29,553 nt of DNA, taken from DATECU01 sp035286745 (GTDB taxonomy: Bacteria > Acidobacteriota > Vicinamibacteria > Fen-336). This document shows positions 1 through 6,911 of the stretch, piece by piece (the first letter of the stretch is position 1; each line of letters begins with the position of its first letter). The notes under the pieces are model-generated. The model worked only from the letters and a program-made list of their open reading frames with translations. It made no database searches and had not been told where the DNA came from. Location: assembly GCA_035286745.1 (NCBI GenBank), contig DATECU010000303.1, positions 1-29,553 on the forward strand. The letters are read 5' to 3'. Both the position numbers and the translations under genes were made by a program.

Positions 1-210
1 AGCTCGGAACCCGGCGTGTCCTACGTGAGGGATGCCGTCTTCGGCGAGCCGGTCTCGGGCTTTCATCTGGTTGACGGGCGGGCATCTTACGGCTTGGGGC
101 TCCAGTTCTTCCTGTTCGGCTACCCCCTGCATTTCGACTGGAGCAAGCTCACCGATCTCAAGGTGACGGCGTCCCGCCGCTTGGACTTCTGGATCGGCTT
201 TGACTTCTGA
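1..210 (+). CDS. C-terminal end of an outer-membrane beta-barrel protein (5' end outside window)
   Basis: The frame is open from base 1, so the gene starts upstream; 69 codons and a TGA stop at 208-210 are visible. The residues alternate hydrophobic and polar with many aromatics and glycines, and the protein ends in Trp-Ile-Gly-Phe-Asp-Phe. A terminal phenylalanine in such a context is the usual signal recognised by the BAM complex in outer-membrane barrels. The style resembles the barrel ends of large acidobacterial TolB-like beta-propeller proteins, but the diagnostic part is missing. No terminator is visible before the rplU promoter 4 bases downstream. The barrel call is an inference from composition and the C-terminus. 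Confidence 0.5.
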   Translation, partial: SSEPGVSYVRDAVFGEPVSGFHLVDGRASYGLGLQFFLFGYPLHFDWSKLTDLKVTASRRLDFWIGFDF

Positions 211-213
211 GGC

Positions 214-243
214 TTGACGCTTCTCTCGATCTTGTGCTAGCGT
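214..243 (+). promoter_or_regulatory. Predicted sigma-70 promoter of the rplU operon
   Basis: TTGACG (214-219) and TAGCGT (238-243) are separated by 18 bp, with an extended -10 TGC just before the hexamer. The start of transcription would lie near 250, giving a leader of about 30 nt with a GAGGGAGG ribosome-binding site at 266-273. Confidence 0.5.
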
Positions 244-281
244 CGGATGTTTCGGCGGGTCCGCCGAGGGAGGCTAGGGTC

Positions 282-608
282 GTGTACGCAATCATCAAGA
301 CCGGCGGAAAGCAGTACCGGGTCGAGCGGGGAGACACCATTTACGTGGAGCGGCTCGCCGCCCCGGCGGGCGAGCAGGTGTCGATCAGCGATGTGCTGCT
401 GGTCGGCGGTGAGGGCTCTTTGAAAGTGGGGGCGCCCCTGGTGGCCGACGCGGCGGTGGTGGGCACCATCTTGGAGCAAGGCCGGGACAAGAAGATCCGG
501 GTCTTCAAGTACAAGCACCGCAAGCACTACCGGCGGACCCGAGGGCATCGGCAGTCGTACACGGCCCTCCGCATCGACGCCATCCAACTCCAGGGCGATC
601 GGCACTAG
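282..608 (+). CDS. rplU: 50S ribosomal protein L21
   Basis: Structural protein of the large ribosomal subunit that binds 23S rRNA. The N-terminus reads VYAIIKTGGKQYRV, the L21 signature, and the C-terminal half has the basic stretch KYKHRKHYRRTRGHRQ followed by a typical L21 ending. Length is 108 aa, close to the usual 100-105. I chose the GTG at 282 because GAGGGAGG (266-273) sits 8 nt upstream and because L21 proteins begin right at this Tyr-Ala-Ile; the longer frame from 234 would add an unrelated leader. It is the first gene of the operon rplU-rpmA-obgE-nadD-rsfS, a common bacterial order. Confidence 0.97.
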   Translation: MYAIIKTGGKQYRVERGDTIYVERLAAPAGEQVSISDVLLVGGEGSLKVGAPLVADAAVVGTILEQGRDKKIRVFKYKHRKHYRRTRGHRQSYTALRIDAIQLQGDRH

Positions 609-614
609 GCTCCC

Positions 615-634
615 GAGCGGCGCTTTCGCCGCTC
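615..634 (+). other. Intercistronic hairpin between rplU and rpmA
   Basis: A perfect 8-bp stem (GAGCGGCG / CGCCGCTC) with a CTTT tetraloop lies in the 47-nt gap between rplU and rpmA. No U-run follows, so it is not a canonical terminator; it could be an RNA processing, stability or regulatory element. Confidence 0.5.
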
Positions 635-655
635 CCACGGCACAATCGAGGTTCC

Positions 656-916
656 ATGGCGCACAAGAAGGGTCAGGGTTCCAGCCGCAACGGGCGGGAC
701 AGCAATTCGCAGCGGCTGGGTGTGAAGCGGTTCGGAGGCGAGCTGGTGCGGGGCGGTTCCATCCTGGTGCGGCAACACGGCACCAAGTGGAAGCCAGGGA
801 AGAACGTGGGTCTGGCCAAGGACCATAGCCTCTTCGCCCTGTCCGACGGTCATGTCCGCTTCGAAGACCATGGCTCGCGCGGCCTGCGCGTGAGTGTGGT
901 CCCCGCCGCGAGTTGA
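656..916 (+). CDS. rpmA: 50S ribosomal protein L27
   Basis: Large-subunit protein whose N-terminal tail reaches the peptidyl-transferase centre. The start MAHKKGQGSSRNGRDSNSQR is the L27 signature, followed by the RLGVKRFGG and HVGKN-like (KPGKNVGLAKDHSLFAL) blocks. Length is 86 aa, normal for the family. The N-terminus has no Firmicutes-type cleavable extension. The ATG at 656 has a short GAGG at 648-651, only 4 nt away, so initiation may be weak or helped by coupling to rplU. Hairpins lie on both sides of the gene. Confidence 0.97.
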   Translation: MAHKKGQGSSRNGRDSNSQRLGVKRFGGELVRGGSILVRQHGTKWKPGKNVGLAKDHSLFALSDGHVRFEDHGSRGLRVSVVPAAS

Positions 917-926
917 GCCTGCTCTA

Positions 927-945
927 GCCGCCCTGTTTGGGCGGT
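927..945 (+). other. Hairpin in front of obgE that may cover its ribosome-binding site
   Basis: A 6-bp GC stem (CCGCCC 928-933 with GGGCGG 939-944), extended by a G-U pair, with a TGTTT loop. The 3' arm is the only purine-rich sequence before the obgE ATG at 951, so folding could mask it. Confidence 0.45.
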
Positions 946-950
946 GGCCC

Positions 951-1988
951 ATGTTCGTCGATCGGGTCAAGATCCTGGTGAAGGGCGGTGACGGCGGGCG
1001 CGGCTGCGTCAGCTTCCGCCGGGAACCCTACGTCCCCAAAGGTGGCCCCGACGGCGGCAACGGAGGGCCGGGCGGAGACGTGGTGATGGTCGCGGTCTCG
1101 CACCAGAACACCTTGCTACCCCTTCGCTACCACACGGAGTTCCGCGCCGAGCGCGGTGGGCACGGCGGCCCCGGCCAGCGCACCGGCGCCAGTGGCGAGG
1201 ACCTCTTGGTTTCGGTGCCGCCGGGGACGCAGGCTCTCGAAGAGGTGAGCGGCGAGGTCGTGGGCGAGGTCCTGGGCGAGGTCCTGCGAGTGGGCGATCG
1301 CCTCCGCCTGGCGCGGGGGGGTCGCGGGGGACGGGGCAACCACTCCTACCTCTCCAACCGCAACCGCGCACCCGAAACCGCCCAGCCCGGCGAACCGGGG
1401 CAGGAGCGCTGGCTCCGCCTGGATCTCAGGCTGATCGCCGACGTGGGGCTGCTGGGCGCACCAAACGCAGGCAAGTCGACGCTGCTGGCCAGTCTTTCCT
1501 CGGCCCGGCCCAAGATAGCCGACTACCCCTTCACCACCCTGTCGCCGGTTCTGGGCGTGGTGGAGTCCGACCAGACCACCTACGTGGCGGCGGACATCCC
1601 GGGGATCCTGGAGGGCGCGCACCAGGGAGTGGGGCTGGGCCTTCAGTTCCTGCGCCACGTCGAGCGCACCCGAGTGCTGCTCCACGTGGTGGACGCCTCG
1701 GGCCTGGACGGTGGCGATCCGGTCGAGGCCCTGCGGGCGGTCCGCCAAGAGGTGCTCCTCTGGAATCCGGCGCTGCTCAAGAGGCCCCAGCTGGTAGCCG
1801 CCACCAAACGCGACGTGGTGGGCGAGCCGGATCCTCTCCCCGGACTGGAGCGGGAGGCGGCGCGGCTCGGGGTGCAGGTGGTGCCGGTCTCGGCGGTGAC
1901 CGGAGCCGGCCTGCTGGTGCTGAAGCGAGCCCTGGGGGCCCTGCTTCTGAGGGTGGAGCCGGAGGCGGCGGCCGCCCCGCTGTCATGA
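951..1988 (+). CDS. obgE: Obg-family GTPase ObgE (ribosome assembly, stress signalling)
   Basis: GTPase that binds the 50S subunit and acts in late ribosome assembly. Residues 1-155 or so form the glycine-rich Obg fold, starting MFVDRVKILVKGGDGGRG. The G domain follows: G1 GAPNAGKST at 169-177, the switch ADYPFTT, G3 DIPG, G4 and G5 VSAVTG. The G4 motif is TKRD (285-288) instead of the usual NKxD. The protein is 345 aa and stops after the G domain, so the variable C-terminal extension is short or absent. I chose ATG 951 because Obg proteins start here; the frame is open to 894 but that part overlaps rpmA and shows no similarity. The stop overlaps the nadD start. Confidence 0.96.
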   Translation: MFVDRVKILVKGGDGGRGCVSFRREPYVPKGGPDGGNGGPGGDVVMVAVSHQNTLLPLRYHTEFRAERGGHGGPGQRTGASGEDLLVSVPPGTQALEEVSGEVVGEVLGEVLRVGDRLRLARGGRGGRGNHSYLSNRNRAPETAQPGEPGQERWLRLDLRLIADVGLLGAPNAGKSTLLASLSSARPKIADYPFTTLSPVLGVVESDQTTYVAADIPGILEGAHQGVGLGLQFLRHVERTRVLLHVVDASGLDGGDPVEALRAVRQEVLLWNPALLKRPQLVAATKRDVVGEPDPLPGLEREAARLGVQVVPVSAVTGAGLLVLKRALGALLLRVEPEAAAAPLS

Positions 1989-2560
1989 AGCGCGTCGGCA
2001 TCATGGGCGGGACCTTCGACCCCATTCACCTGGGTCATCTGCGGGCAGCCGAAAGCGCACGCGAGGAACTGGGTCTGCAAGAGGTGGTGTTCGTCCCCGC
2101 CGGCGTGCCTCCGCATCGACAGCCGCCGCTGGCCTCCGCCCTCGACCGCTTCACCATGGCGTGCCTGGCCACCGCCGGTCATCCCGATTTCCGAACCTCT
2201 GCCTGCGAGCTGGAGCGGCCGGGCCCCAGCTACACGGTGGATACGGTAGCGGCGTTTCGGGAAGCCTGGCCGGAGGTCGAGCTGGTGCTGCTGGTGGGCA
2301 GCGACACCCTTCCCGAGCTCGCCGGTTGGCGGGAGTACGACCGCCTGCTCACGTTATGCACGCTGGGAGTGGTGGCACGGCCGGCGCCGGACCGTGCGGT
2401 CGCCCCCATGGCCCCCTCGGGGGAGGCTCGGGTGACCACCGCCGGGCTGCCCATCTCCGGCACCAACGTCCGGGAGCGAATCGCCGCCGGCCGCAGCGTG
2501 CGCTACCTGGTGCCCGACGGCGTGGCCGAGTACATTGCCAAAAGAGGGCTCTATCGGTGA
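1985..2560 (+). CDS. nadD: Nicotinate-mononucleotide adenylyltransferase
   Basis: Transfers AMP from ATP to nicotinate mononucleotide, giving deamido-NAD in NAD synthesis. The nucleotidyltransferase fold starts MKRVGIMGGTFDPIHLGHLR, with the (H/T)xGH motif as HLGH, and the second ATP-binding motif ISSTxIR appears as ISGTNVR near residue 158. Length is 191 aa, normal. ATG 1985 overlaps the obgE stop by 4 nt (ATGA) and the gene ends in a GTGA overlap with rsfS, so the three are translationally coupled. The nadD-rsfS pairing is widespread and supports both names. Confidence 0.96.
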   Translation: MKRVGIMGGTFDPIHLGHLRAAESAREELGLQEVVFVPAGVPPHRQPPLASALDRFTMACLATAGHPDFRTSACELERPGPSYTVDTVAAFREAWPEVELVLLVGSDTLPELAGWREYDRLLTLCTLGVVARPAPDRAVAPMAPSGEARVTTAGLPISGTNVRERIAAGRSVRYLVPDGVAEYIAKRGLYR

Positions 2561-2901
2561 AAGCGCAAAAAGCGGTGGAGAAGGCGGCCCAGGCGGCTCT
2601 TTCCAAGAAGGCGAGCGATGTGGTGCTGCTCGACCTCCGCAGGAGCACCGACTTCACGGACTTCTTCGTCCTGGCCTCCGGATCCAGCCAGCGGCAGCTG
2701 GTGGCCATCGCCGATGCCGTCATCGAAACCCTGCGCGGCGCCGGGCTCAGGCCCAATCACATCGAGGGCTACCCGCGGCAGGAGTGGATCCTGCTCGACT
2801 ACGCGAGCTTCGTGGTCCACGTCTTCACGCCCCCCTCCCGGCGGTTTTATGACCTGGAGCGGCTGTGGGGCGGGGCCACCCGCATCGAAGTGGCCGGATG
2901 A
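2557..2901 (+). CDS. rsfS: Ribosomal silencing factor RsfS
   Basis: Binds L14 on the 50S subunit and blocks joining of the subunits when nutrients are scarce. The 114-aa product has the family pattern: DFTDFFVLASG with downstream Ser-Ser-Gln-Arg-Gln, then HIEGYPRQEWILLDYASFVV and FYDLERLW near the end. I chose GTG 2557 since it overlaps the nadD TGA by 4 nt, has an AGAGGG about 10 nt upstream, and gives the normal RsfS length. The stop overlaps the ATG of the next gene (ATGA), so the sigma-54 activator is coupled to it. Confidence 0.95.
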   Translation: MKAQKAVEKAAQAALSKKASDVVLLDLRRSTDFTDFFVLASGSSQRQLVAIADAVIETLRGAGLRPNHIEGYPRQEWILLDYASFVVHVFTPPSRRFYDLERLWGGATRIEVAG

Positions 2902-3851
2902 GCGCCCTCGGTGCCGACGTGCTGGCTGGCGTGGTGGCGGTCTCGCCCGCCATGCGCGAGCTGCTCGCTTTGGCGGGCAAGGTGGCGGATGCCAGAAGCC
3001 CGGTCTTGGTCCAGGGCGAGAGCGGTTCCGGGAAGGACCTCCTGGCCCACATCGTCCACTACCAGAGCCTTCGGCGGAACGGTCCCTTCATCAAGATCCA
3101 CTGTCCCTCGATCCCCGAGGATCTCCTGGAATCGGAGCTCTTCGGCCATGACGCCGGGGCCTTCACCGACGCCCGGCACGCGAAGGCCGGGAAGATCGAG
3201 TTGGCCGCCGGGGGCACCCTCTTCTTCGACCAGATCGAGGACTTGAGCCTGGCCCTGCAGGCCAAGCTGCTGCGGGTGGTGGAAGAGAAGCGCTTCGAGC
3301 GGTTGGGTGGGACCCGGACCTTGGAGGTCGACGTTCGTTTCGTGGCGGCGTCGACGGCGGACCTGCGGCGCTCGGTGGTGGCGGGGGCTTTCCGGGAGGA
3401 CCTCTTCCATCGGCTGGCGGTGCTGCCCCTCGAGATCCCGCCACTCAGGAGCCGGCGGGAGGACATCTTGCCCCTGGCCGAGCTGTTTCTGGCCCGAGAA
3501 CGGGAACGCAAGGCGGCCCCGGGCAAGGCCCTGGCCCCCGAGACCAGGGAGGCCCTCAAGGGCTACCACTGGCCCGGCAACGTTCGGGAGCTGCGGGCGG
3601 TGGTGGAGCGGGCGTCGCTTCACGCCGGCAGCGAGATCATCGGCGCCTCGGCCCTCCCGCCCCACATCCTGGAGCAACCGCAGACGCTTTGGGCGGGTCG
3701 CGACCGACGCCCCTCGCTGCGCGAGGTGGAGCAGACCTATATTCGCTATGTACTGGAACAGGTGAACGGAAACCAGACCCGCGCGGCGCTGGTCCTGGGG
3801 ATCAGCCGCAAGGCCCTGTGGGAGAAACGACGGCGGTACGGCATCCCCTGA
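2898..3851 (+). CDS. Stand-alone sigma-54 activator (AAA+ plus Fis-type HTH) with altered catalytic motifs
   Basis: 317 aa with a sigma-54 AAA+ domain (about residues 12-245) and a Fis-like HTH at the C-terminus (about 277-317, GNQTRAALVLGISRKALWEK). There is no receiver, GAF or PAS domain. Walker A is GESGSGKD (40-47), arginine-finger region FREDLFHR and sensor II GNVRELR are normal. Several key positions are not: GAFTGA reads GAFTDA (87-92), the Walker B DE reads DQ (D111, Q112), the Asn of the glutamate-switch motif is His68, and the sensor I Thr-Asn is Ser152-Thr153. ATG 2898 overlaps the rsfS stop. It may activate or repress sigma-54 promoters, or have become a DNA-binding regulator with little ATPase activity; the target is unknown. 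Confidence 0.9.
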   Translation: MSALGADVLAGVVAVSPAMRELLALAGKVADARSPVLVQGESGSGKDLLAHIVHYQSLRRNGPFIKIHCPSIPEDLLESELFGHDAGAFTDARHAKAGKIELAAGGTLFFDQIEDLSLALQAKLLRVVEEKRFERLGGTRTLEVDVRFVAASTADLRRSVVAGAFREDLFHRLAVLPLEIPPLRSRREDILPLAELFLARERERKAAPGKALAPETREALKGYHWPGNVRELRAVVERASLHAGSEIIGASALPPHILEQPQTLWAGRDRRPSLREVEQTYIRYVLEQVNGNQTRAALVLGISRKALWEKRRRYGIP

Positions 3852-3892
3852 GGGGTAGCCCGACGCCAGGACGGAAGGAGACTTCGCGACCA

Positions 3893-4246
3893 ATGGACCA
3901 GAAGCGACTCAAGGCCTACCGGGAGAAGCTGACCCAAAAGAAGCAGGAGATCCTGGAGGTCTACAACAAGAACAAGGCCTATGGCAAGGAGGCCGACGAG
4001 GAGGGGGCGCAGGACGTCGCCGACAAGGCCTCCAGTTCCTATGCCAAGGAGTTCCTCTTCAGCCTCTCCAACACCGAGAGGGTGATCCTGCAGCTGGTGG
4101 ACGAGGCCCTCCACCGCATCGAGGGCCCCAGCTTCGGCTACTGCGTGGCCTGCGAGGGGGAGATGGAGAAGAAGCGGCTGGAGGCGGTCCCCTGGGCCAG
4201 GCACTGCATCTCCTGTCAGGAGAAGCAGGAACAGGGTCTGCTGTGA
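3893..4246 (+). CDS. DksA/TraR-family zinc-finger transcription factor
   Basis: 117 aa. The N-terminal half is a charged coiled coil, then QDVADKA (40-46), similar to the acidic DxxDxA tip motif of DksA, then a C-terminal C4 zinc finger with Cys84, Cys87, Cys105 and Cys108. DksA proteins reach into the RNA polymerase secondary channel and, with ppGpp, change transcription of ribosomal and biosynthetic genes. ATG 3893 gives the expected length; GGAAGGAG at 3873-3880 is 12 nt upstream, slightly far. It lies 41 nt after the sigma-54 activator and probably belongs to the same transcript. Whether it is a true DksA or a shorter TraR-like regulator cannot be decided here. Confidence 0.88.
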   Translation: MDQKRLKAYREKLTQKKQEILEVYNKNKAYGKEADEEGAQDVADKASSSYAKEFLFSLSNTERVILQLVDEALHRIEGPSFGYCVACEGEMEKKRLEAVPWARHCISCQEKQEQGLL

Positions 4247-4271
4247 CGGCCGCCCCGGCGGGGCCGCTGCC

Positions 4272-5009
4272 GTGAAGACCACGGCTGCCGGCCTGGCGTG
4301 GGTTCTGGTGGATCCGCTGCTGGCCGTGGTCTTCCCTTCGCATTGCCCCGCTTGCGGAGGCGGGGTGGCTCACCCCTCTCGGGGGCCGCTGTGTGACGCC
4401 TGCTGGCAGCTCTTGCCCCGGCACGGCGGTCCGCGCTGCCCCTGCGGCGTGTCGCTCCCGCCCCGGGCCCCCGGTCGGTGCGGTCGCTGTCGTCGAGGCC
4501 TCTCTCCCTTCGAGGCGGGCGCCAGCCTGGGACCCTACGACGGCGTGCTGAGGACGCTGCTGCACGAGCTCAAGTACCACGGCCGGCGCAAGGTCGCGGC
4601 GCGGCTGGCCGAGGCGCTTCTGACCCTGCCCGGGGTGGCCAGCGTGGTCGAACCCGGGGTGGTCCTGGTCCCGGTTCCCCTGCACCCCAGGCGGCGACGG
4701 GAGCGAGGCTACAACCAGTCGGAGCTTCTGGCGCAGGAACTGGCGAAGCGTGCCGGGCTGGAAGTGGCGGCTCCGGCCCTGGTGCGGCGCAAGGACACCG
4801 CCCCCCAGACGGGACTCCGGGCGGCCAGCCGCAGGGCCAACGTGGCGGGGGCATTCGCGGTAAGAAAGCGAGCCCGAATCGTGGGGCGCACGGTGGTGCT
4901 GGTGGACGACGTCTGCACCACTGGAGCCACCGCTCGGGCCTGCGCTCACGCGCTCAGGGAAGCTGGTGTCCGGGGCGTGCGTCTGCTGACAGCGGCCCAT
5001 GTGGCCTGA
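4272..5009 (+). CDS. comF: ComF-family phosphoribosyltransferase-like protein
   Basis: 245 aa. The N-terminal third carries paired cysteines (Cys25, Cys28, Cys41, Cys44 and further CxC/CxxC), the ComF zinc-binding region. The C-terminal part is a type I phosphoribosyltransferase fold with the PRPP loop VVLVDDVCTTGAT (208-220) and the RGYNQSELLA block. ComF is needed for DNA uptake in naturally competent bacteria, but homologues occur in many non-competent ones. The GTG at 4272 is the likely start; no strong ribosome-binding site precedes it and the frame is open back to the dksA end. A GC-rich inverted repeat fills the 25-nt gap before it. Confidence 0.92.
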   Translation: MKTTAAGLAWVLVDPLLAVVFPSHCPACGGGVAHPSRGPLCDACWQLLPRHGGPRCPCGVSLPPRAPGRCGRCRRGLSPFEAGASLGPYDGVLRTLLHELKYHGRRKVAARLAEALLTLPGVASVVEPGVVLVPVPLHPRRRRERGYNQSELLAQELAKRAGLEVAAPALVRRKDTAPQTGLRAASRRANVAGAFAVRKRARIVGRTVVLVDDVCTTGATARACAHALREAGVRGVRLLTAAHVA

Positions 5010-5023
5010 ACGGGAGGTGCTCT

Positions 5024-5818
5024 TTGCGCGTCTTGGTGCCCGCCGCTCTGTTCACCGTGATGGCCTCCAGTGCCGGGGCTTTCGGGCCGGCCGCTCACCA
5101 GGCGGTGACCCGGGCGGCCATCGAGACCCTGCCCAAGGGCCTGAAGCCGTTCTACAAGGCCCATCGGCTGGAGATCCCCTCGCTTTCGTTAGACGCGGAA
5201 TGGGCCGAGGAAGGGCCGGAGCGCCGGTTCCCGGTGGATCGGCTGCTCGGCTTTCCCTTCACCGACCTGCCGCGGAGCGAGAGCGCGACCAAGGCGCGGC
5301 ACGGGGAGGCCCTGGGCCCGGCCCGCCTACCCTGGCTGATCCAGGAAGGCCACCAGCGTTTGGTGGCCGCTTTTCAGGCCCGGGACAAACAGAAGATCCT
5401 GGCCGAATCCGACACCCTGGCCGGGCTGGTCGCCGACCTCCGGAACCCCCTGGCCCTGTCGGACAACGCCGACGGGCAGAAGACCGGCCAGCACGGTCTC
5501 TTCGTGCGCTTCTGCGGCCGCTTGCCCGAGGTCATGGGAGCGCGCCTGAAGCTGGAGCCGGACGCCGCCCGCTTCCTCGACGATCCCAAGGAGTACGTCT
5601 TCTCGATCGTGAACGGAACCTACGTCTGGCTCGACAACCTGCTCTACGAGGAGGATCTGGCGCGGCGCGGCCAGAGCGGCTATGGCGAGCGGTACTACGA
5701 GGCCTTGGAGCTGCGCAGCGGCCGCCTGCTCCGACAGTTGTTGTCCAGCGCTGCGCAAGACGCAGGCAGCTATTGGTACACCGCTTGGACCCAGGCCGGC
5801 CGGCCGCCGCTCCCCTAA
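5024..5818 (+). CDS. Secreted protein related to zinc-dependent phospholipase C / S1-P1 nuclease, zinc ligands lost
   Basis: 264 aa with a signal peptide (residues 1-19, cleavage after SSAGA). Mature residue 1 is Phe20 and His25 is mature residue 6, the spacing of the N-terminal Trp1 and His6 of P1 nuclease. The region 98-169 matches the zinc-dependent phospholipase C family from memory: PWLIQEGHQRLVAAF, then the metal-site block, then GRLPEV. In that block the usual HxxxD and following histidine are Gly134, Asp138 and Ala144, and the later HxxxE is Phe160 and Cys164. Only Asp138 and His25 remain, so it is probably not an active hydrolase. TTG 5024 is chosen since GGGAGG (5012-5017) is 6 nt upstream and a clean signal peptide follows. 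It starts 14 nt after comF. Confidence 0.65.
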   Translation: MRVLVPAALFTVMASSAGAFGPAAHQAVTRAAIETLPKGLKPFYKAHRLEIPSLSLDAEWAEEGPERRFPVDRLLGFPFTDLPRSESATKARHGEALGPARLPWLIQEGHQRLVAAFQARDKQKILAESDTLAGLVADLRNPLALSDNADGQKTGQHGLFVRFCGRLPEVMGARLKLEPDAARFLDDPKEYVFSIVNGTYVWLDNLLYEEDLARRGQSGYGERYYEALELRSGRLLRQLLSSAAQDAGSYWYTAWTQAGRPPLP

Positions 5819-5837
5819 CCCCCTGGTGTTTCGTAGT

Positions 5838-5866
5838 TTGACCCGTCCGCCGGCAGCCACTATCAT
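5838..5866 (+). promoter_or_regulatory. Predicted sigma-70 promoter of the sigma factor/STAS operon
   Basis: TTGACC (5838-5843), 17-bp spacer, TATCAT (5861-5866). This is the closest match to the consensus in the window. Transcription would start near 5873, leaving a leader of about 50-65 nt before the sigma-factor start. Confidence 0.65.
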
Positions 5867-5937
5867 CGTTGACCTGCCCTGAAACCCGCAAGAACCGGGG
5901 CGCCTCTCAGGAAGAAGGACCCTTGACCAGGGCTGTG

Positions 5938-6543
5938 ATGTCGCCCCCCGATGCCGAGCTGATCGATCGGTGTCTGCGGGAAGACGGCGGCGCCTGGGAG
6001 GTCTTGGTCGCCCGCTATCGCCGCAAGGTCTTTCACGTCGCCTACAAGTTCACGGGCAAGCACGACCGTGCCGAGGACCTCTCGCAGGAGATCTTCCTCA
6101 AGGTGTTTCGGAGTCTCGACAAGTTCCATCGGGACGCCGATTTCTCGACCTGGCTTTCCAGCGTGGCCAGGAACTACTGCATCGACAACTACCGAGCCAA
6201 GAAGCGGGAGCGGGAGGTGTTGGTGGACGACCTGGTCGCCTTCGACCAGGCGCCGGCCTCCATGGGGAATCCCCAGCGCACGCTGGAGGATCGTGACCGC
6301 CGGAGCCTGCTTCGCCGCGGCCTCGACATGCTCCCCGACAAGCTGCGAGAGGCGGTGATCCTGCGGGACCTGCACCAACTGAGCTACCAGGAGATCGCCG
6401 AGCGGCTGACGCTCCCCGAAGGAACCGTGAAAAGCCGGATCAATCGCGGCCGAGAGGAGCTCTCGCGGCTGCTGCTCAGGGCCCTGCAACCCCCACGGGG
6501 GGGTGGTTCGCGTAACGGAGCCAGACTTTCGACCGGAAGGTGA
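5938..6543 (+). CDS. ECF-like RNA polymerase sigma factor (RpoE type)
   Basis: Alternative sigma factor of 201 aa. Region 2 spans about 20-90 (DRAEDLSQEIFLKVF, then FSTWLSSVARNYCIDNYR for -10 recognition) and region 4 about 125-182 (LREAVILRDLHQLSYQEIAE, then TVKSRINRGREEL, the -35 helix). No region 1.1 or 3 is present, as in ECF sigmas. ATG 5938 is taken as the start because homologues begin near PPDAELI; TTG 5923 is a real alternative as a GAAGAAGG stretch (5911-5918) lies 4 nt before it. The gene ends 2 nt before the STAS gene. No zinc-binding (ZAS) or membrane anti-sigma is next to it, which is unusual for this family. Confidence 0.92.
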   Translation: MSPPDAELIDRCLREDGGAWEVLVARYRRKVFHVAYKFTGKHDRAEDLSQEIFLKVFRSLDKFHRDADFSTWLSSVARNYCIDNYRAKKREREVLVDDLVAFDQAPASMGNPQRTLEDRDRRSLLRRGLDMLPDKLREAVILRDLHQLSYQEIAERLTLPEGTVKSRINRGREELSRLLLRALQPPRGGGSRNGARLSTGR

Positions 6544-6545
6544 CC

Positions 6546-6911
6546 ATGCAAATCACGGTGGAGGAGAGGGAGGACGTTCACATCGTTCGCGTCAAAGAGG
6601 CGAAGCTCACCTACCCCAACCTGGCGGCCTTCCTGACCGAGGTGCGGCAGCTGGTTGAGGGGGGAGCCTCGAAGCTCCTGATCGACCTGGCGGCGGTGAC
6701 CTATGTGGACAGCGCCTCCATCGGCTGCCTGATGGACATCAGGCGTCTGACCGAGGACAAGGGCGGGGTCTTGAAGCTGTCCGGCCTGCAGCCTCGGGTC
6801 GAAACCATGATCTCCATGACCGGAGTCAACCGGATCATCGACATCCATCGGGAAGAGAAGGCGGCGCTGGCCGCCTTCGCCGATCCCCGGCAGGGGAAGA
6901 ACCATGCGTAA
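6546..6911 (+). CDS. STAS-domain protein (anti-sigma factor antagonist type)
   Basis: 121 aa, a single STAS domain like SpoIIAA/RsbV: an N-terminal beta strand pair, then LLIDLAAVTYVDSASIG (44-60) containing Ser56 after Asp55, where such proteins are phosphorylated by an HPK-type anti-sigma kinase, then SIGCLMDIRRL. In the classical partner switch the unphosphorylated form binds the kinase and frees a sigma factor. ATG 6546 has GGAAGG (6534-6539) 6 nt upstream; the GTG at 6540 would leave no spacing. No kinase or phosphatase gene is in the window, so the partner is either elsewhere or different. The last bases overlap the next gene. Confidence 0.88.
   Translation: MQITVEEREDVHIVRVKEAKLTYPNLAAFLTEVRQLVEGGASKLLIDLAAVTYVDSASIGCLMDIRRLTEDKGGVLKLSGLQPRVETMISMTGVNRIIDIHREEKAALAAFADPRQGKNHA

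Noticed and set aside
4247..4266. GC-rich inverted repeat between the DksA-type gene and comF
   Set aside because: Two competing 5-bp stems and no U-run; not enough to call a terminator or attenuator.
5869..5937. Longer sigma-factor start at 5869
   Set aside because: This would begin at the predicted transcription start and add a stretch unlike sigma factors; a ribosome-binding site lies downstream.
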